DNA of 64,000 nt from Oligoflexales bacterium (GCA_012840965.1 DUVQ01000009.1:1-64000); one strand, 5' to 3'. Counted from the stretch's first letter, positions 39,404 through 49,391 are shown. Notes: generated by a model not told the origin, from the letters alone. Numbers and translations are program-made.

Positions 39404-40081
39404 ATGGAAACCCCTGTACCCGAAGAAGAAAGCGTCCAACAAATCAACTACAACAAGCTGTTCGACGGCATTCGTGGTTTCAAGGCCAACGAACACATTC
39501 CACGTCAAGAGTTTTATGCTGAGTTGAGCAAGCACCAGAATCCGCACACCCTGTTTATTGGCTGCTCCGATTCGCGTGTTATTCCAAATCTTGTCACCAG
39601 AACAATCCCTGGTGAACTGTTTGTGGTGCGCAACATAGGCAATTTTGTGCCCTTTTATGACAGGCGTTCCGAGACTTTTGTGGCCACCTCGGCGGTAATC
39701 GAGTATGCCGTCAAGCAGCTGCAAGTAACCAATATAGTAGTCTGTGGGCACTCGAACTGTGGTGGTTGTGCCGCGCTTTACAACAGCGATAAGGACATGA
39801 GGCAGCTACCACACACCAAAAAGTGGCTTGAGCTTGCAGCACCTGTAAAAAAGATCGTCGAAGAAAAGATAGCCAAAAAGATAATTTCCATCGAAGAACG
39901 CGGCCCATACACCGAAAAAATGAACGTGGTTGTACAAATTAGCCACCTGATGAAATACCCATACATTCGCAAACTTGTAAAACAAGGCGAGCTAACTGTA
40001 ATGGGCTGGTACTACGACATTGAAACAGGTGAAATCTACAGTTACGACAAGGAACTTAAAAGGTTTATTAGGGTGGAGTAG
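39404..40081 (+). CDS. can: beta-class carbonic anhydrase
   Basis: TLFIGCSDSRV, VVRNIGNFVP, VCGHSNCGGC. Confidence 0.95.
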   Translation: METPVPEEESVQQINYNKLFDGIRGFKANEHIPRQEFYAELSKHQNPHTLFIGCSDSRVIPNLVTRTIPGELFVVRNIGNFVPFYDRRSETFVATSAVIEYAVKQLQVTNIVVCGHSNCGGCAALYNSDKDMRQLPHTKKWLELAAPVKKIVEEKIAKKIISIEERGPYTEKMNVVVQISHLMKYPYIRKLVKQGELTVMGWYYDIETGEIYSYDKELKRFIRVE

Positions 40082-40105
40082 TTAGGACGGGGCAAAAAAC
40101 TTTGG

Positions 40106-41182
40106 TTAGGCATCTGGAGTGATGCATACCTTAGTTTCGGGGTCGCACTTCGCACCTGCCCCTTCACAATCAGCAGCTTCCGCTAAACTGCCATCAGTGC
40201 AGATCCGAATTTGGTCGCCGACACACACGTTTTCGGTGCAGTCTGTGCAATCTATTGCGTCACCCTCTACAGAGCCGCAGACCTTTCCATCTGCACACTC
40301 AGTTGGAAGTGCCAAGACGCCATCGTTTCCACACAATTGAATCTTGGTCACATCATCATCAACACAGGCATTATCCTCACATTCTGGAACACAAACCTTC
40401 TCTAAGGGATCACACACAAAAGCAACCCCCGGATATTCCTCCTCATTGGTTTCACAAACGACAGCTTCTGCCAAAACGCCAGTGTCTGTGTCACAAATGC
40501 GAATCTTAGTTACATCTTCAGCATCGCACACGTTTTCAGTGCAATCCTCAACAACTTCCTTACAGGCGGTGCCTTCCTCGTTGCACTCCTTGGGATCGCA
40601 GTCAGTCACGGCCGGGGCCTCGCCCTCTACGCAGGTGGTTAAAACGCCATCTTCGCAAGAAGTCTTGGTCTCGGTGCATGTCTCCACTACTTCTTTGCAC
40701 CCAGTGCCTTCCTCGTTGCACTCCTTGGGATCGCAGTCGGATACGACTGGGTCCTTATCCTTCTCACACACCGTCAAAACGCCATCTTCGCAAGAAGTCT
40801 TGGTCTCGACGCATTTGTCGGTAGCAACTACTTTGCAGCCTGTGCCTTCAGCATTGCACTCCTTGGGGTCGCAGTCAGTCACAGCCGGGTCCTTACCTTC
40901 CTCGCACACGGTTAAAACGCCATCTGTGCAAGAAGTCTTAGTCTCGGTGCACTTTTCTGTGACAACTTCCTTACAGGCAGTTCCAGCTTCGTTGCACTCA
41001 CCTGACGCACAGTCAGTCCTAACAGGGTCCTTGTCTTGTTCACATGTCACCAACACGCCATCTATACATGTGGTGGAATTGATGAGACATTTGCCGTCGG
41101 CTGGGTCGACGGGGTCATCACCACAGGCAAATGTGCCTAGTGATATGCCAAACACGACGATAAAAAGTAGTAAACGTTTCAT
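40106..41182 (-). CDS. Cys-rich tandem-repeat lipoprotein
   Basis: Lipobox SLGTFACGD; four copies of C[TV]ETKTSCxDGVLTxCEx...DCDPKECNxEGTxCKxV; GGAGG upstream of ATG. Confidence 0.85.
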   Translation of the reverse strand: MKRLLLFIVVFGISLGTFACGDDPVDPADGKCLINSTTCIDGVLVTCEQDKDPVRTDCASGECNEAGTACKEVVTEKCTETKTSCTDGVLTVCEEGKDPAVTDCDPKECNAEGTGCKVVATDKCVETKTSCEDGVLTVCEKDKDPVVSDCDPKECNEEGTGCKEVVETCTETKTSCEDGVLTTCVEGEAPAVTDCDPKECNEEGTACKEVVEDCTENVCDAEDVTKIRICDTDTGVLAEAVVCETNEEEYPGVAFVCDPLEKVCVPECEDNACVDDDVTKIQLCGNDGVLALPTECADGKVCGSVEGDAIDCTDCTENVCVGDQIRICTDGSLAEAADCEGAGAKCDPETKVCITPDA

Positions 41183-41329
41183 GATCAAAACCTCCAATAA
41201 CAAGTTAAAAACGATTGACCATCGCAGAAAGTCTATGAATCGGAAAAGCGCTTTGCAAATCCACGACAAAAAAAGTCGCATTTCTCCAGAATAACAGTCG
41301 TCGGAAGCGAGGTTCGGTATGAAAATTAT

Positions 41330-42838
41330 CTAATGATTTTCACCCAAAAACTTGAAGATTCTCAGTGACTTATCAACGCGAGCCGCCCACGCGGCCTCAT
41401 TGTGTAGAGCACCTGGTTCGTGCCAATGATATAAATCCTTTTGATATTCATATCCCATCGCCGCCAAGGCATCAGCGAATGCTCTGGTGGCACAATAGTT
41501 GTCGCGCTCGTTTTCGTCCTCATGGGCGTCTTGTGGGCCTGTAGAGCAACCTGAGCCCTCACCGCCGCCAGAATCAACGTAGACAATAAAGTCGCGTTTC
41601 CCAACCTCGACGTACAGTTGTTGCATTGTTGGTTGGTCTAATTCAAATCGCCCCCAAGCCAAAGTTCCTGAAAGAGAGGCTGCAAATGCATAGTCGTCAG
41701 GGTACAGGTGGGCTATGTAAAGGCTAATTAGACCTCCTAAAGATGACCCCATAAGACCGCGTAAGTCCTTGGTAGCAAAGTGGCTTTCAACAAACGGACG
41801 CACATCTTTTTGGATAAAATCAGCGTAAGCGTCGCCTTTGGCATGCCATACCCTGCCCAAAACTTTGTCGTCGACATGGATGTATTCCTCCATGCGATCA
41901 TCGGTGTTGTCGACGCCAACGATCAGAAAATTGCCTTGGATTGCGCTCATGGCCTCACGCAGTTTCCACCCACCTCCAATGGCATCAGGTGCAAACAGGT
42001 TTTGCCCATCATGTGCATACAGAACAGCCCAAGGACCTGCCATTGCTGGGACATAGACTCTGATGTCACGAGCTTCAAGCCCTTGACCAGATAGAAACCG
42101 AAAACGTTGTAAGTGCGCCGTTTGTGGCGCTGTAACAAAGCTGATTTCACCGTGTTCATCGTATTGATGGGCCCGCGCCCATGGATCGGCTATGTAGGTG
42201 TCTTCATAGGTGTTTTCTTTAACGAATTTATAGCCTGACCCAATTGGATTGGGGATGCTAACTTCAATGTGCCACAAATCATCGCCACTCTTGGTCATGG
42301 CTTGTTTTTGCCAGTTGTTGAAGTCCCCAGCAACAAACCATGGGCCATCAAAGTGTCGGTGTAAAAACAGATAGTTTCCATCCCTACATTTAATTGGAAA
42401 CCCGGTGCCATGTGAGATCTGGATGAAAGCTTGATCGACATCAACGCTGCCAGCGATGGCGGCCCTGGCCCAGTATTCAGCATCCTTGGGCTCCTGGGTT
42501 TCAGGGGTGTCTAAGTCAGAAGCGTCTGAATCTGGGGCATCTAAATCAAGGTCATTGGCGCCTATTTCATCCGTGGGTACGGAATCAGGCGAGTTTTCAT
42601 CTGTTTCTGCAAGGGTGTCCACGTCTGCGTCGCCTTGAACGTCATCGGCTTTGGAATCAGAAACTATATCCACGTCTGCGTTGCCTAGATCACTATCACT
42701 TTGGTAATCAATAATAATGTCGAGGTCTACCCTGCTGCCTGAACCTTCGTCTGCTTGGGAATCAGATGGCCCAGATGAACACGCGCTTACTGCGGCTACC
42801 AAAGCGATCCACAAAACCAATTTTAGTCGCCCAATCAA
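41330..42838 (-). CDS. esterase-family (Fes/enterochelin esterase-like) lipoprotein
   Basis: Lipobox AAVSACSSG; acidic linker; AVLYAHDGQNLF; nucleophile GLMGSSLGG; early-set-like N-domain. Confidence 0.85.
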   Translation of the reverse strand: MIGRLKLVLWIALVAAVSACSSGPSDSQADEGSGSRVDLDIIIDYQSDSDLGNADVDIVSDSKADDVQGDADVDTLAETDENSPDSVPTDEIGANDLDLDAPDSDASDLDTPETQEPKDAEYWARAAIAGSVDVDQAFIQISHGTGFPIKCRDGNYLFLHRHFDGPWFVAGDFNNWQKQAMTKSGDDLWHIEVSIPNPIGSGYKFVKENTYEDTYIADPWARAHQYDEHGEISFVTAPQTAHLQRFRFLSGQGLEARDIRVYVPAMAGPWAVLYAHDGQNLFAPDAIGGGWKLREAMSAIQGNFLIVGVDNTDDRMEEYIHVDDKVLGRVWHAKGDAYADFIQKDVRPFVESHFATKDLRGLMGSSLGGLISLYIAHLYPDDYAFAASLSGTLAWGRFELDQPTMQQLYVEVGKRDFIVYVDSGGGEGSGCSTGPQDAHEDENERDNYCATRAFADALAAMGYEYQKDLYHWHEPGALHNEAAWAARVDKSLRIFKFLGENH

Positions 42839-42893
42839 TGAAAATCCCCTGTCTTGCCAGGTCTACACAGCAAAACCGCCCCAAACCAGAGCC

Positions 42894-45083
42894 CTATCGG
42901 CATACACCAGCAGGACTACACGTTCCATTATTACACGGCCCATTGTTTAGATTAAAACCCCAATTCCCAAAATCAAGATCCCTGCAATAACAGTTTAAAT
43001 TCAAGGTAGAACCAGAATATGTCCCAACACAGACCTTGGAACCGTCAGTCGGGATATCGCACTCTCCGCACTCTTCAAAACACGCTGGATATGGATAGTC
43101 AGGCCGAATCTCCCAACCCTTGATAGTCCCCCCAGTACAAGTCAAGTTGCCGCTAGTACACCCACCTGAATTACACGGCGCGGAGGCCTCGCACGCTGGA
43201 TATTCCAGATGATTATTCGGGCAACGGCACATGCAGCCAGTAGAACGTGCCTTGCCATCGCAGGCAGTACCGTCTTTATCACGGCAGGATTTGGTGGGCG
43301 CGTAGTATTCGCATGCCGCCTGACTGCATACACATTGTGAATCCTTGCAGTTGTAACCCCGGGGGCACTGATTCCCACAGCCACTGCAATGATTCCGGTC
43401 ACTTGAGATATTTACACAAACCCCACCGCAGTTGATCAAACCGCTGGGACACTGGCAATTACCGTTGACGCAAGTCTCTAAATGACTACAAACCCTGCCA
43501 CACTGGCCGCAGTTTTGCGTATCTGAAGAAAGATCAATGCACGTACGGGCGCAACAGCTCTTACCGGGATCGCACTTGAACCCGCAACTACCACAGTTAT
43601 TGTTGTTTTTCGTAATATCCGTACAGTTGCCTGAACAACAATCAGAACCTGAGACACACGAATTGCGACAGCTGCCGCAATTCATGCGATCCGTTAGCAA
43701 ATTGACACAATTACCTTTGCAACAAGTTTGACCTGAAGAACAAAATGTGCCGCAACTACCGCAGTTATTGTTACTGGTCATCACATCAGCGCACGTGCCA
43801 CTGCAGCATAACTCGTCTGGGCCGCAGGCATTACCACAAGTGCCGCAATTATCTACGTCTGATGATTTCAGCACGCACTCACCACTGCAGCAGCTATAGC
43901 CAGTAGGGCATTTTCTGCCGCAAGTGCCGCAGTTGTTGACATCATTTTCAGTATCTTCACACCCACTAAGACAGCAAGTTTGACCAGCACCACACCCCGA
44001 GCCGCTCCCGCACTTACACACGCCATTGTCGCAAATCTCGCCAGGACGGCATTTTTTCTCACAAGCGCCACAGTTATTGACATCAACCCCGTTAACCCTG
44101 ACACACCGAAGGTTGCAACACGATTCACCCGAAAGGCAATTTCTTCCACAACTACCGCAACTGTCTTGTGTATTCAAAGGCGTCTCACAACCATTGCCAT
44201 GGGAGCCATCGCAATCACCCCACCCCTGGTTGCATCCCAGAAGTTTACAATCGCCAGTAGCACAGGTCGCCGTTGCATTGTCAAACTGACACAAAACCCC
44301 ACAACCGCCGCAATTCTCGACGGAATGTAAATCCACCTCACAGCCGTTATCTGGATTGCCATCACAATCATCCCAACCCCAATTGCACTGGGAAAGCTCG
44401 CATTCACCCGAATCGCAAGTCGCCGTTGCATTGTCAATCCAACACGCTTTTGAACAACCGCCACAATTCGTTAACGTGTTTAAAGGCGTCTCACAGCCAT
44501 TGATGACCACGCCGTCACAATCACCCCAATTAGCATCGCAACTAAGCTCGCATTTCCCCTGATTGCAGACTGGCGTCGCATTAGCCTGTTTTGGACAAAC
44601 AATCCCACAGGAACCGCAGTTTTCGACCAAACTCAAATCAGCTTCGCAACCAGTCGCAAAATCCGTGTCGCAATCGCCCCACCCTTCGGCACATTGCGAA
44701 ATCTTACATTCCCCACGATCACAAATAGGCGTCCCGTGCTCTACCTCGCACTCAACGCATTCAGGCCCACAACGCTCAGCTTCCTCTGAAACGCAACCAC
44801 CTAGCCCAACCCACTCATCTTCGCGACCACACGGAGCTTCACCCGGACGACAATCGCATTGCCCATCAACACAGGTCCCATCACCACAATTCGTCCAACA
44901 CTGTCCGCAATGCCTTGTGGACGTGGTCAAATCCACACATTTGGTCCCACAAACGACCTTCCCATCCTCATCGCAAACTTGCCCCTCACAGTCCTCACCC
45001 TCACAATCCATTGGCATGGCGTCATCATGATTATCGTCACTGACTTCGTTGTCCTCGCCAGGCCTATCCTTCCCAGAATCCAC
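42894..45083 (-). CDS. Cys-rich multi-repeat surface protein; signal peptide lies in another frame upstream
   Basis: Two repeat classes: GCETPLNTxxxCGxCxxxC and CCxGxCxxxxxxxxNCGxCGxxC; lipoprotein signal FRGIFVLAVMAGFFLACGSSS encoded at about 45160-45229 in a -1-shifted frame. Confidence 0.85.
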   Translation of the reverse strand: MDSGKDRPGEDNEVSDDNHDDAMPMDCEGEDCEGQVCDEDGKVVCGTKCVDLTTSTRHCGQCWTNCGDGTCVDGQCDCRPGEAPCGREDEWVGLGGCVSEEAERCGPECVECEVEHGTPICDRGECKISQCAEGWGDCDTDFATGCEADLSLVENCGSCGIVCPKQANATPVCNQGKCELSCDANWGDCDGVVINGCETPLNTLTNCGGCSKACWIDNATATCDSGECELSQCNWGWDDCDGNPDNGCEVDLHSVENCGGCGVLCQFDNATATCATGDCKLLGCNQGWGDCDGSHGNGCETPLNTQDSCGSCGRNCLSGESCCNLRCVRVNGVDVNNCGACEKKCRPGEICDNGVCKCGSGSGCGAGQTCCLSGCEDTENDVNNCGTCGRKCPTGYSCCSGECVLKSSDVDNCGTCGNACGPDELCCSGTCADVMTSNNNCGSCGTFCSSGQTCCKGNCVNLLTDRMNCGSCRNSCVSGSDCCSGNCTDITKNNNNCGSCGFKCDPGKSCCARTCIDLSSDTQNCGQCGRVCSHLETCVNGNCQCPSGLINCGGVCVNISSDRNHCSGCGNQCPRGYNCKDSQCVCSQAACEYYAPTKSCRDKDGTACDGKARSTGCMCRCPNNHLEYPACEASAPCNSGGCTSGNLTCTGGTIKGWEIRPDYPYPACFEECGECDIPTDGSKVCVGTYSGSTLNLNCYCRDLDFGNWGFNLNNGPCNNGTCSPAGVCR

Positions 45084-45454
45084 CCCCCAGCCCTATCATC
45101 AGTCGGGGCCTGCAAAGAATCGCCACCATCCCCCATAGAATCTAGCTGCCCTTTGACAGAACTTGAACCACAAGCCAAGAAAAAGCCCGCCATCACAGCC
45201 AACACAAAAATACCACGAAATTTATGCACCCAAACCTCCAAAGGGCCAGTCCTAGTCAAGGATTCTAGCATTTAAGGCAACCATATCCCACCTCAAACAC
45301 CCCCTTCACCCCAAGTTCCCGGAATTGGCGCCTAGTCGATGTGTGAGAATGGTGGCTTTGGGATGGCAATCTAGTCGTTGACGTTGATGAACTGGAGTGT
45401 ATATTTGTCATTGGTACTAGATGGCTGGATTGGCACTGCGGTGAGGAAAATAGA

Positions 45455-47482
45455 ATGGAGATTCCTTTAGGACTACAAAAGGCGATAAAGGACAACAGGT
45501 TAGTAGTATTTGTTGGTGCAGGACTATCATATGAGCTCAAAAACTCACAAGGCAAAAAATTAGGAGGTTGGGTCAACCTAGTCGCACATATTATAGAAGA
45601 ACTAGAGAGAAAAGGACATGATGTCGCTTACTTACAACCAGTACTTAGTAAGCATGACCCAACAGCCGCACTCGCTCTCATTGAGTCTCGAATTGAACCT
45701 CCAAATAACGAGTTATCAAAGGACGAAATCTATCGAATTGTCAGGTCTTTTTACGAACTAAGTGACGAAAACGAGTATTCTCTGCATAAAAAGGTACTTA
45801 AGCTAACTAACAGAGTCATCACTACGAACTATGACACAGCGTTTGAAGAGGTCGAACCTCGATTTAGAGGATACAAGGCATACAAAGGAAAAGACCATGA
45901 GTTAAGAGAACTCGTGGAAAATGATAATAACGGATTCTTGATCAAGTTACATGGTTGTTCTGAAAACACCGGTTCCATGATTTTGTTTCCATCTGACTAC
46001 AAAAAGCTTTACGAAAGCAAAGAAAGAGATGCTCTGCATTTATTAACGGTCTTGAGGACCATCATACTGCACAAAACAATTCTCTTTTTAGGCTTTAAAC
46101 TAGATGAACCCCAGATAAATGGCATCTTCAAAGAGATAGAGTACATACAAGGTACAAAAGACCAAAGGCATTTTGTTGTTGCAAGGAAGGAGTCAACGGG
46201 CAATCCACCAGACTGTGTTGGATCGATTGTTAACATCTCTATTGAGGACTTCATTAATGAGCTTATTAGAATTAAAGAAACTCAAACAAGTACGGATCCA
46301 GAAAAAAGAAGGCTAGAGGAGCAACTTAAAGCAGCTTCAAAAAAAATTGCCGAATTAGAAAAACAGCCTTCTTACCAAGAAGAACTCGCTGAAAAGACAA
46401 GACTTTTAGAAAGAGAGGCCTATAAATATTACATAAAAGGAGTGGAGTACAGTTTATCAAATGAATTCTCATTGGCCGCAGAACAGTATGAAATGGCAAC
46501 TGAATTAAAACCAGACTTTCACGAAGCCTTCAATAATTGGGGATATGCTTTACGAGAGCTAGCAGAAACCAAGCAAGGAAAAGAGAGAGATGACTTGTAT
46601 AAACAAGCCTTACAAAAGTACGAAAAAGCAATTGACATAGAATCCGATGCTTATGAAGCCTTTTATAACTTGGGAAATGCTTTACAAGAGCTAGCGAAAA
46701 CCAAAGAAGGAAAAGAGGCCGATGAGCTGTACAAACAAGCCTTCGAAAAGTACAAAAATGCAATTGACATAAAACCAGACTATCATGGAGCCTTCAATAA
46801 CTGGGGAAATGCTTTACAAGAGCTAGCAGAAACCAAAGAAGGAAAAGAAAGAGATGACTTGTATAAACAAGCCTTACAAAAGTACGAAAAAGCAACTGAA
46901 TTAAAACCAAACGATCATGGAGTCTTGAACAACTGGGCAATTGCTTTACAAGCGCTAGCGAGTACCAAAGAAGGAAAAGAAGCCGATAGACTCTACAAAC
47001 AAGCCTTGCAAAAGTACGAAAAAGCAACTGAGATAAAGCCAGACGATCATGGAGTCTTTTATAACTGGGGATATGCTTTACAAGCGCTAGCAGAAACCAA
47101 AGAAGGAAAAGAAGCCGATAGACTCTACAAACAAGCCTTGCAAAAGTACGAAAAAGCAACTGAGATAAAGCCAGACGATCATGAAGTCTTGAACAATTGG
47201 GGAATTGCTTTACAAGCACTAGCAGAAACCAAAGAAGGAAAAGAGGCAGATGAACTGTACAAACAAGCCTTACAAAAGTTCGAAAAAGCAAGTGAATTAA
47301 AACCAGACGATCATGAAGTCTTGGACAACTGGGAAAATGTTTTACGAGCCCTAGCAAAAACCAAAGAAGGAAAAGAGGCCGATAGACTGTTCATACAAGC
47401 CTTGGAAGCATATGAACGAGCCTTGGAGAGGTACAAAAAGGCAACTGGGGCAGTTTGGATATCCGTTTTTGATCATGATTGA
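45455..47482 (+). CDS. SIR2-domain NADase-like protein fused to TPR array (candidate defence effector)
   Basis: VFVGAGLSYE, TTNYDTAFEE, LIKLHGC, ILFLGFKLDEPQ; then seven 44-aa TPR-like repeats. Confidence 0.9.
   Translation: MEIPLGLQKAIKDNRLVVFVGAGLSYELKNSQGKKLGGWVNLVAHIIEELERKGHDVAYLQPVLSKHDPTAALALIESRIEPPNNELSKDEIYRIVRSFYELSDENEYSLHKKVLKLTNRVITTNYDTAFEEVEPRFRGYKAYKGKDHELRELVENDNNGFLIKLHGCSENTGSMILFPSDYKKLYESKERDALHLLTVLRTIILHKTILFLGFKLDEPQINGIFKEIEYIQGTKDQRHFVVARKESTGNPPDCVGSIVNISIEDFINELIRIKETQTSTDPEKRRLEEQLKAASKKIAELEKQPSYQEELAEKTRLLEREAYKYYIKGVEYSLSNEFSLAAEQYEMATELKPDFHEAFNNWGYALRELAETKQGKERDDLYKQALQKYEKAIDIESDAYEAFYNLGNALQELAKTKEGKEADELYKQAFEKYKNAIDIKPDYHGAFNNWGNALQELAETKEGKERDDLYKQALQKYEKATELKPNDHGVLNNWAIALQALASTKEGKEADRLYKQALQKYEKATEIKPDDHGVFYNWGYALQALAETKEGKEADRLYKQALQKYEKATEIKPDDHEVLNNWGIALQALAETKEGKEADELYKQALQKFEKASELKPDDHEVLDNWENVLRALAKTKEGKEADRLFIQALEAYERALERYKKATGAVWISVFDHD
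46499..47422 (+). repeat. seven in-frame 132-bp (44-aa) TPR-coding tandem repeats
   Basis: Unit boundaries at 46499, 46631, 46763, 46895, 47027, 47159, 47291. Confidence 0.92.
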
Positions 47483-47602
47483 TGCCATCACACCAGCTAC
47501 TTTTGTGGGGCTGTAAGGTGCTGTCTGCCGTTGCCGCTCCCAATTGCTGAAACTCCTTACTAGCCTTACCCTCTGATTAGACAGGAAATTAAAAATAATT
47601 CT

Positions 47603-47631
47603 TTGACAAGATAGCCAATAATAATTATCAA
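47603..47631 (+). promoter_or_regulatory. candidate promoter for OsmC gene
   Basis: TTGACA - 17 nt - TATCAA in AT-rich intergenic sequence. Confidence 0.35.
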
Positions 47632-47676
47632 AATAGTCAGGGTTTGTTTTTTAACACTTTTTCCAAGGAGGAAATC

Positions 47677-48120
47677 ATGGCTGTTATGAATGCGGTGGGT
47701 AAAGCGGTTTTGGATATGGGACCTGGTATGAAGGTTACCTGTGAGTCTCGGAAGATGCAGTTTGTGCTGGACGAGCCGCCGGAGCTTGGTGGCACCAATT
47801 TGGGGATGAATCCGGTGGAGGCTTTGCTCAATTCTCTGGCTGCTTGTAAGTGCATTGTGGCAAAATGCTTTGCTAAGGCAAATGGGGTCGAGCTGGAGGG
47901 GCTTACCGTTTCTTGTAAGGGGGTGCTGGATCCTGATGGATTTATGGGCATCAATCCTGATGTCAAGATTGGTTTTTCCGAAATTACAACGACTTACAAC
48001 TTTAAAACGTCGTCACCAAAAGACAAGGTTGACGCCCTTGTCAAGTACATTGAATCACACTGCCCAGTGCACGACACACTTGTCAATCCTGCAAAGTTCA
48101 AATGCGTTGTGAAAGTCTAA
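47677..48120 (+). CDS. OsmC/Ohr family protein
   Basis: MNPVEALLNSLAACKCIVAKCFAKANGVELEGL; SD aaggagg. Confidence 0.9.
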   Translation: MAVMNAVGKAVLDMGPGMKVTCESRKMQFVLDEPPELGGTNLGMNPVEALLNSLAACKCIVAKCFAKANGVELEGLTVSCKGVLDPDGFMGINPDVKIGFSEITTTYNFKTSSPKDKVDALVKYIESHCPVHDTLVNPAKFKCVVKV

Positions 48121-48216
48121 GCCTTCCTAAAATTACACCACGCCCAGCTAAAACAGTTCAATAATTCATCTATTGGTGATAACCTCCCACTGCTTTTGAA
48201 TCCTTATGGGGGAAAA

Positions 48217-49380
48217 ATGGCTCAAAAAGAATCGTGTTCAAAATCAAGATGTTGGCTAATTGGCTTGGTGGCCGCACTATTATTTCTTCCAGTTGTATTG
48301 AATGGTTGGCCACAGGTGTTTAAAAACTGGGGAGTCTGCTCAAGGGTGAGCTCTCACCTCAAAAATTCCGACGCCGCGTTCGCCGAGGGAGACTACGGTC
48401 TTGCAATGGCCGAGGCTAACCGTGCTAGACAATTGGAGCCCCAAAACGCAGCTGCCCAAAACCGCGTATCTAGGGCCAGGATATTCCTTTTAGGGTGGAA
48501 TCCTGAAGGACTGGCTAACATGGATATTGGCGAGCTGAAGGCAGATATAGCTATTGTTGAAAAGGCGTTTGCCGCGGATAAGGCAACGGTGACCGCGTTT
48601 AAGGGCATGTTGGCGTACGCCCAAGCTGCTAGAGATGAGGCAGACAAGCACTTTAACGCAGCCTTGGCACTTGATGGAAACAATGGACTTGCCCACTTTG
48701 GCCTTGCGGTTGCACTATTGAACCAAAGGGAGATAGACCAAAACTTGGTGGAGCATCTGAAGGTGGCCCTTGAAGCTCGCCCCAACCAGGCGGATCTTCA
48801 CGTATTTATGGGCAACACTATGCAAACTTTGGGGGATTTAAAGGCCGCCGAGGAGGCCTATGCTAAGGCGACTGCCATAAGGGCCAATACAGTTTGGCTG
48901 ACAAAGCTTGCCCGAGTCCAGATGATGCAAAATGAAGCAGAAAAGGCCGTCTTGTCAGCCCAAAAAGCCCTGATGGCTGATGAAAACAACCAGGCCGCGT
49001 GGCTGATTCTTGGGCAGTCGTTTTTAGCTGGCAAGAAGCACCAGGAGGCCATTGGGGCCCTGCAACATGCCCTAAGCATGCAAGAAAACCAGGATGTTTT
49101 ATTTAATCTGGGTCTAGCCTACAACTCCGCTCAGCTATACTCCGAGGCGTTGCCGGTCTTCAACCGAATGGTTCAGGCAGGAAACCGTGATCCAGTGGTT
49201 ATGTCTGAGCTTGCAATCGCATTAGAGGGCACTAACAACGTTCCAGAGGCAGTCAAGATATATACAGCCCTGGTCCAGATGACTCACCCTCAACCAGAAT
49301 CGCCCCAAGGAATGGCTCTGGCCCAAATAGTTGAGCGTGCAAAGAACCGTCTAGCGGCCCTTCAGGGTGGCGGGCAATAG
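48217..49380 (+). CDS. TPR-repeat membrane-anchored protein
   Basis: N-terminal TM; repeated A..A...D..N..A...LG motifs. Confidence 0.85.
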   Translation: MAQKESCSKSRCWLIGLVAALLFLPVVLNGWPQVFKNWGVCSRVSSHLKNSDAAFAEGDYGLAMAEANRARQLEPQNAAAQNRVSRARIFLLGWNPEGLANMDIGELKADIAIVEKAFAADKATVTAFKGMLAYAQAARDEADKHFNAALALDGNNGLAHFGLAVALLNQREIDQNLVEHLKVALEARPNQADLHVFMGNTMQTLGDLKAAEEAYAKATAIRANTVWLTKLARVQMMQNEAEKAVLSAQKALMADENNQAAWLILGQSFLAGKKHQEAIGALQHALSMQENQDVLFNLGLAYNSAQLYSEALPVFNRMVQAGNRDPVVMSELAIALEGTNNVPEAVKIYTALVQMTHPQPESPQGMALAQIVERAKNRLAALQGGGQ

Positions 49381-49391
49381 AACGGGCAGGT

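Noticed and set aside
40344-41294. 316-aa + strand ORF
   Set aside because: Antisense shadow of the Cys-rich tandem-repeat lipoprotein; Ser/His/Val-rich low-complexity translation, while the opposite strand has signal peptide, SD and domain logic.
45284-45454. Searched for a Thoeris/CBASS/other partner upstream of the SIR2-TPR gene
   Set aside because: No convincing ORF with a defence domain; the downstream gene is an OsmC-family protein.
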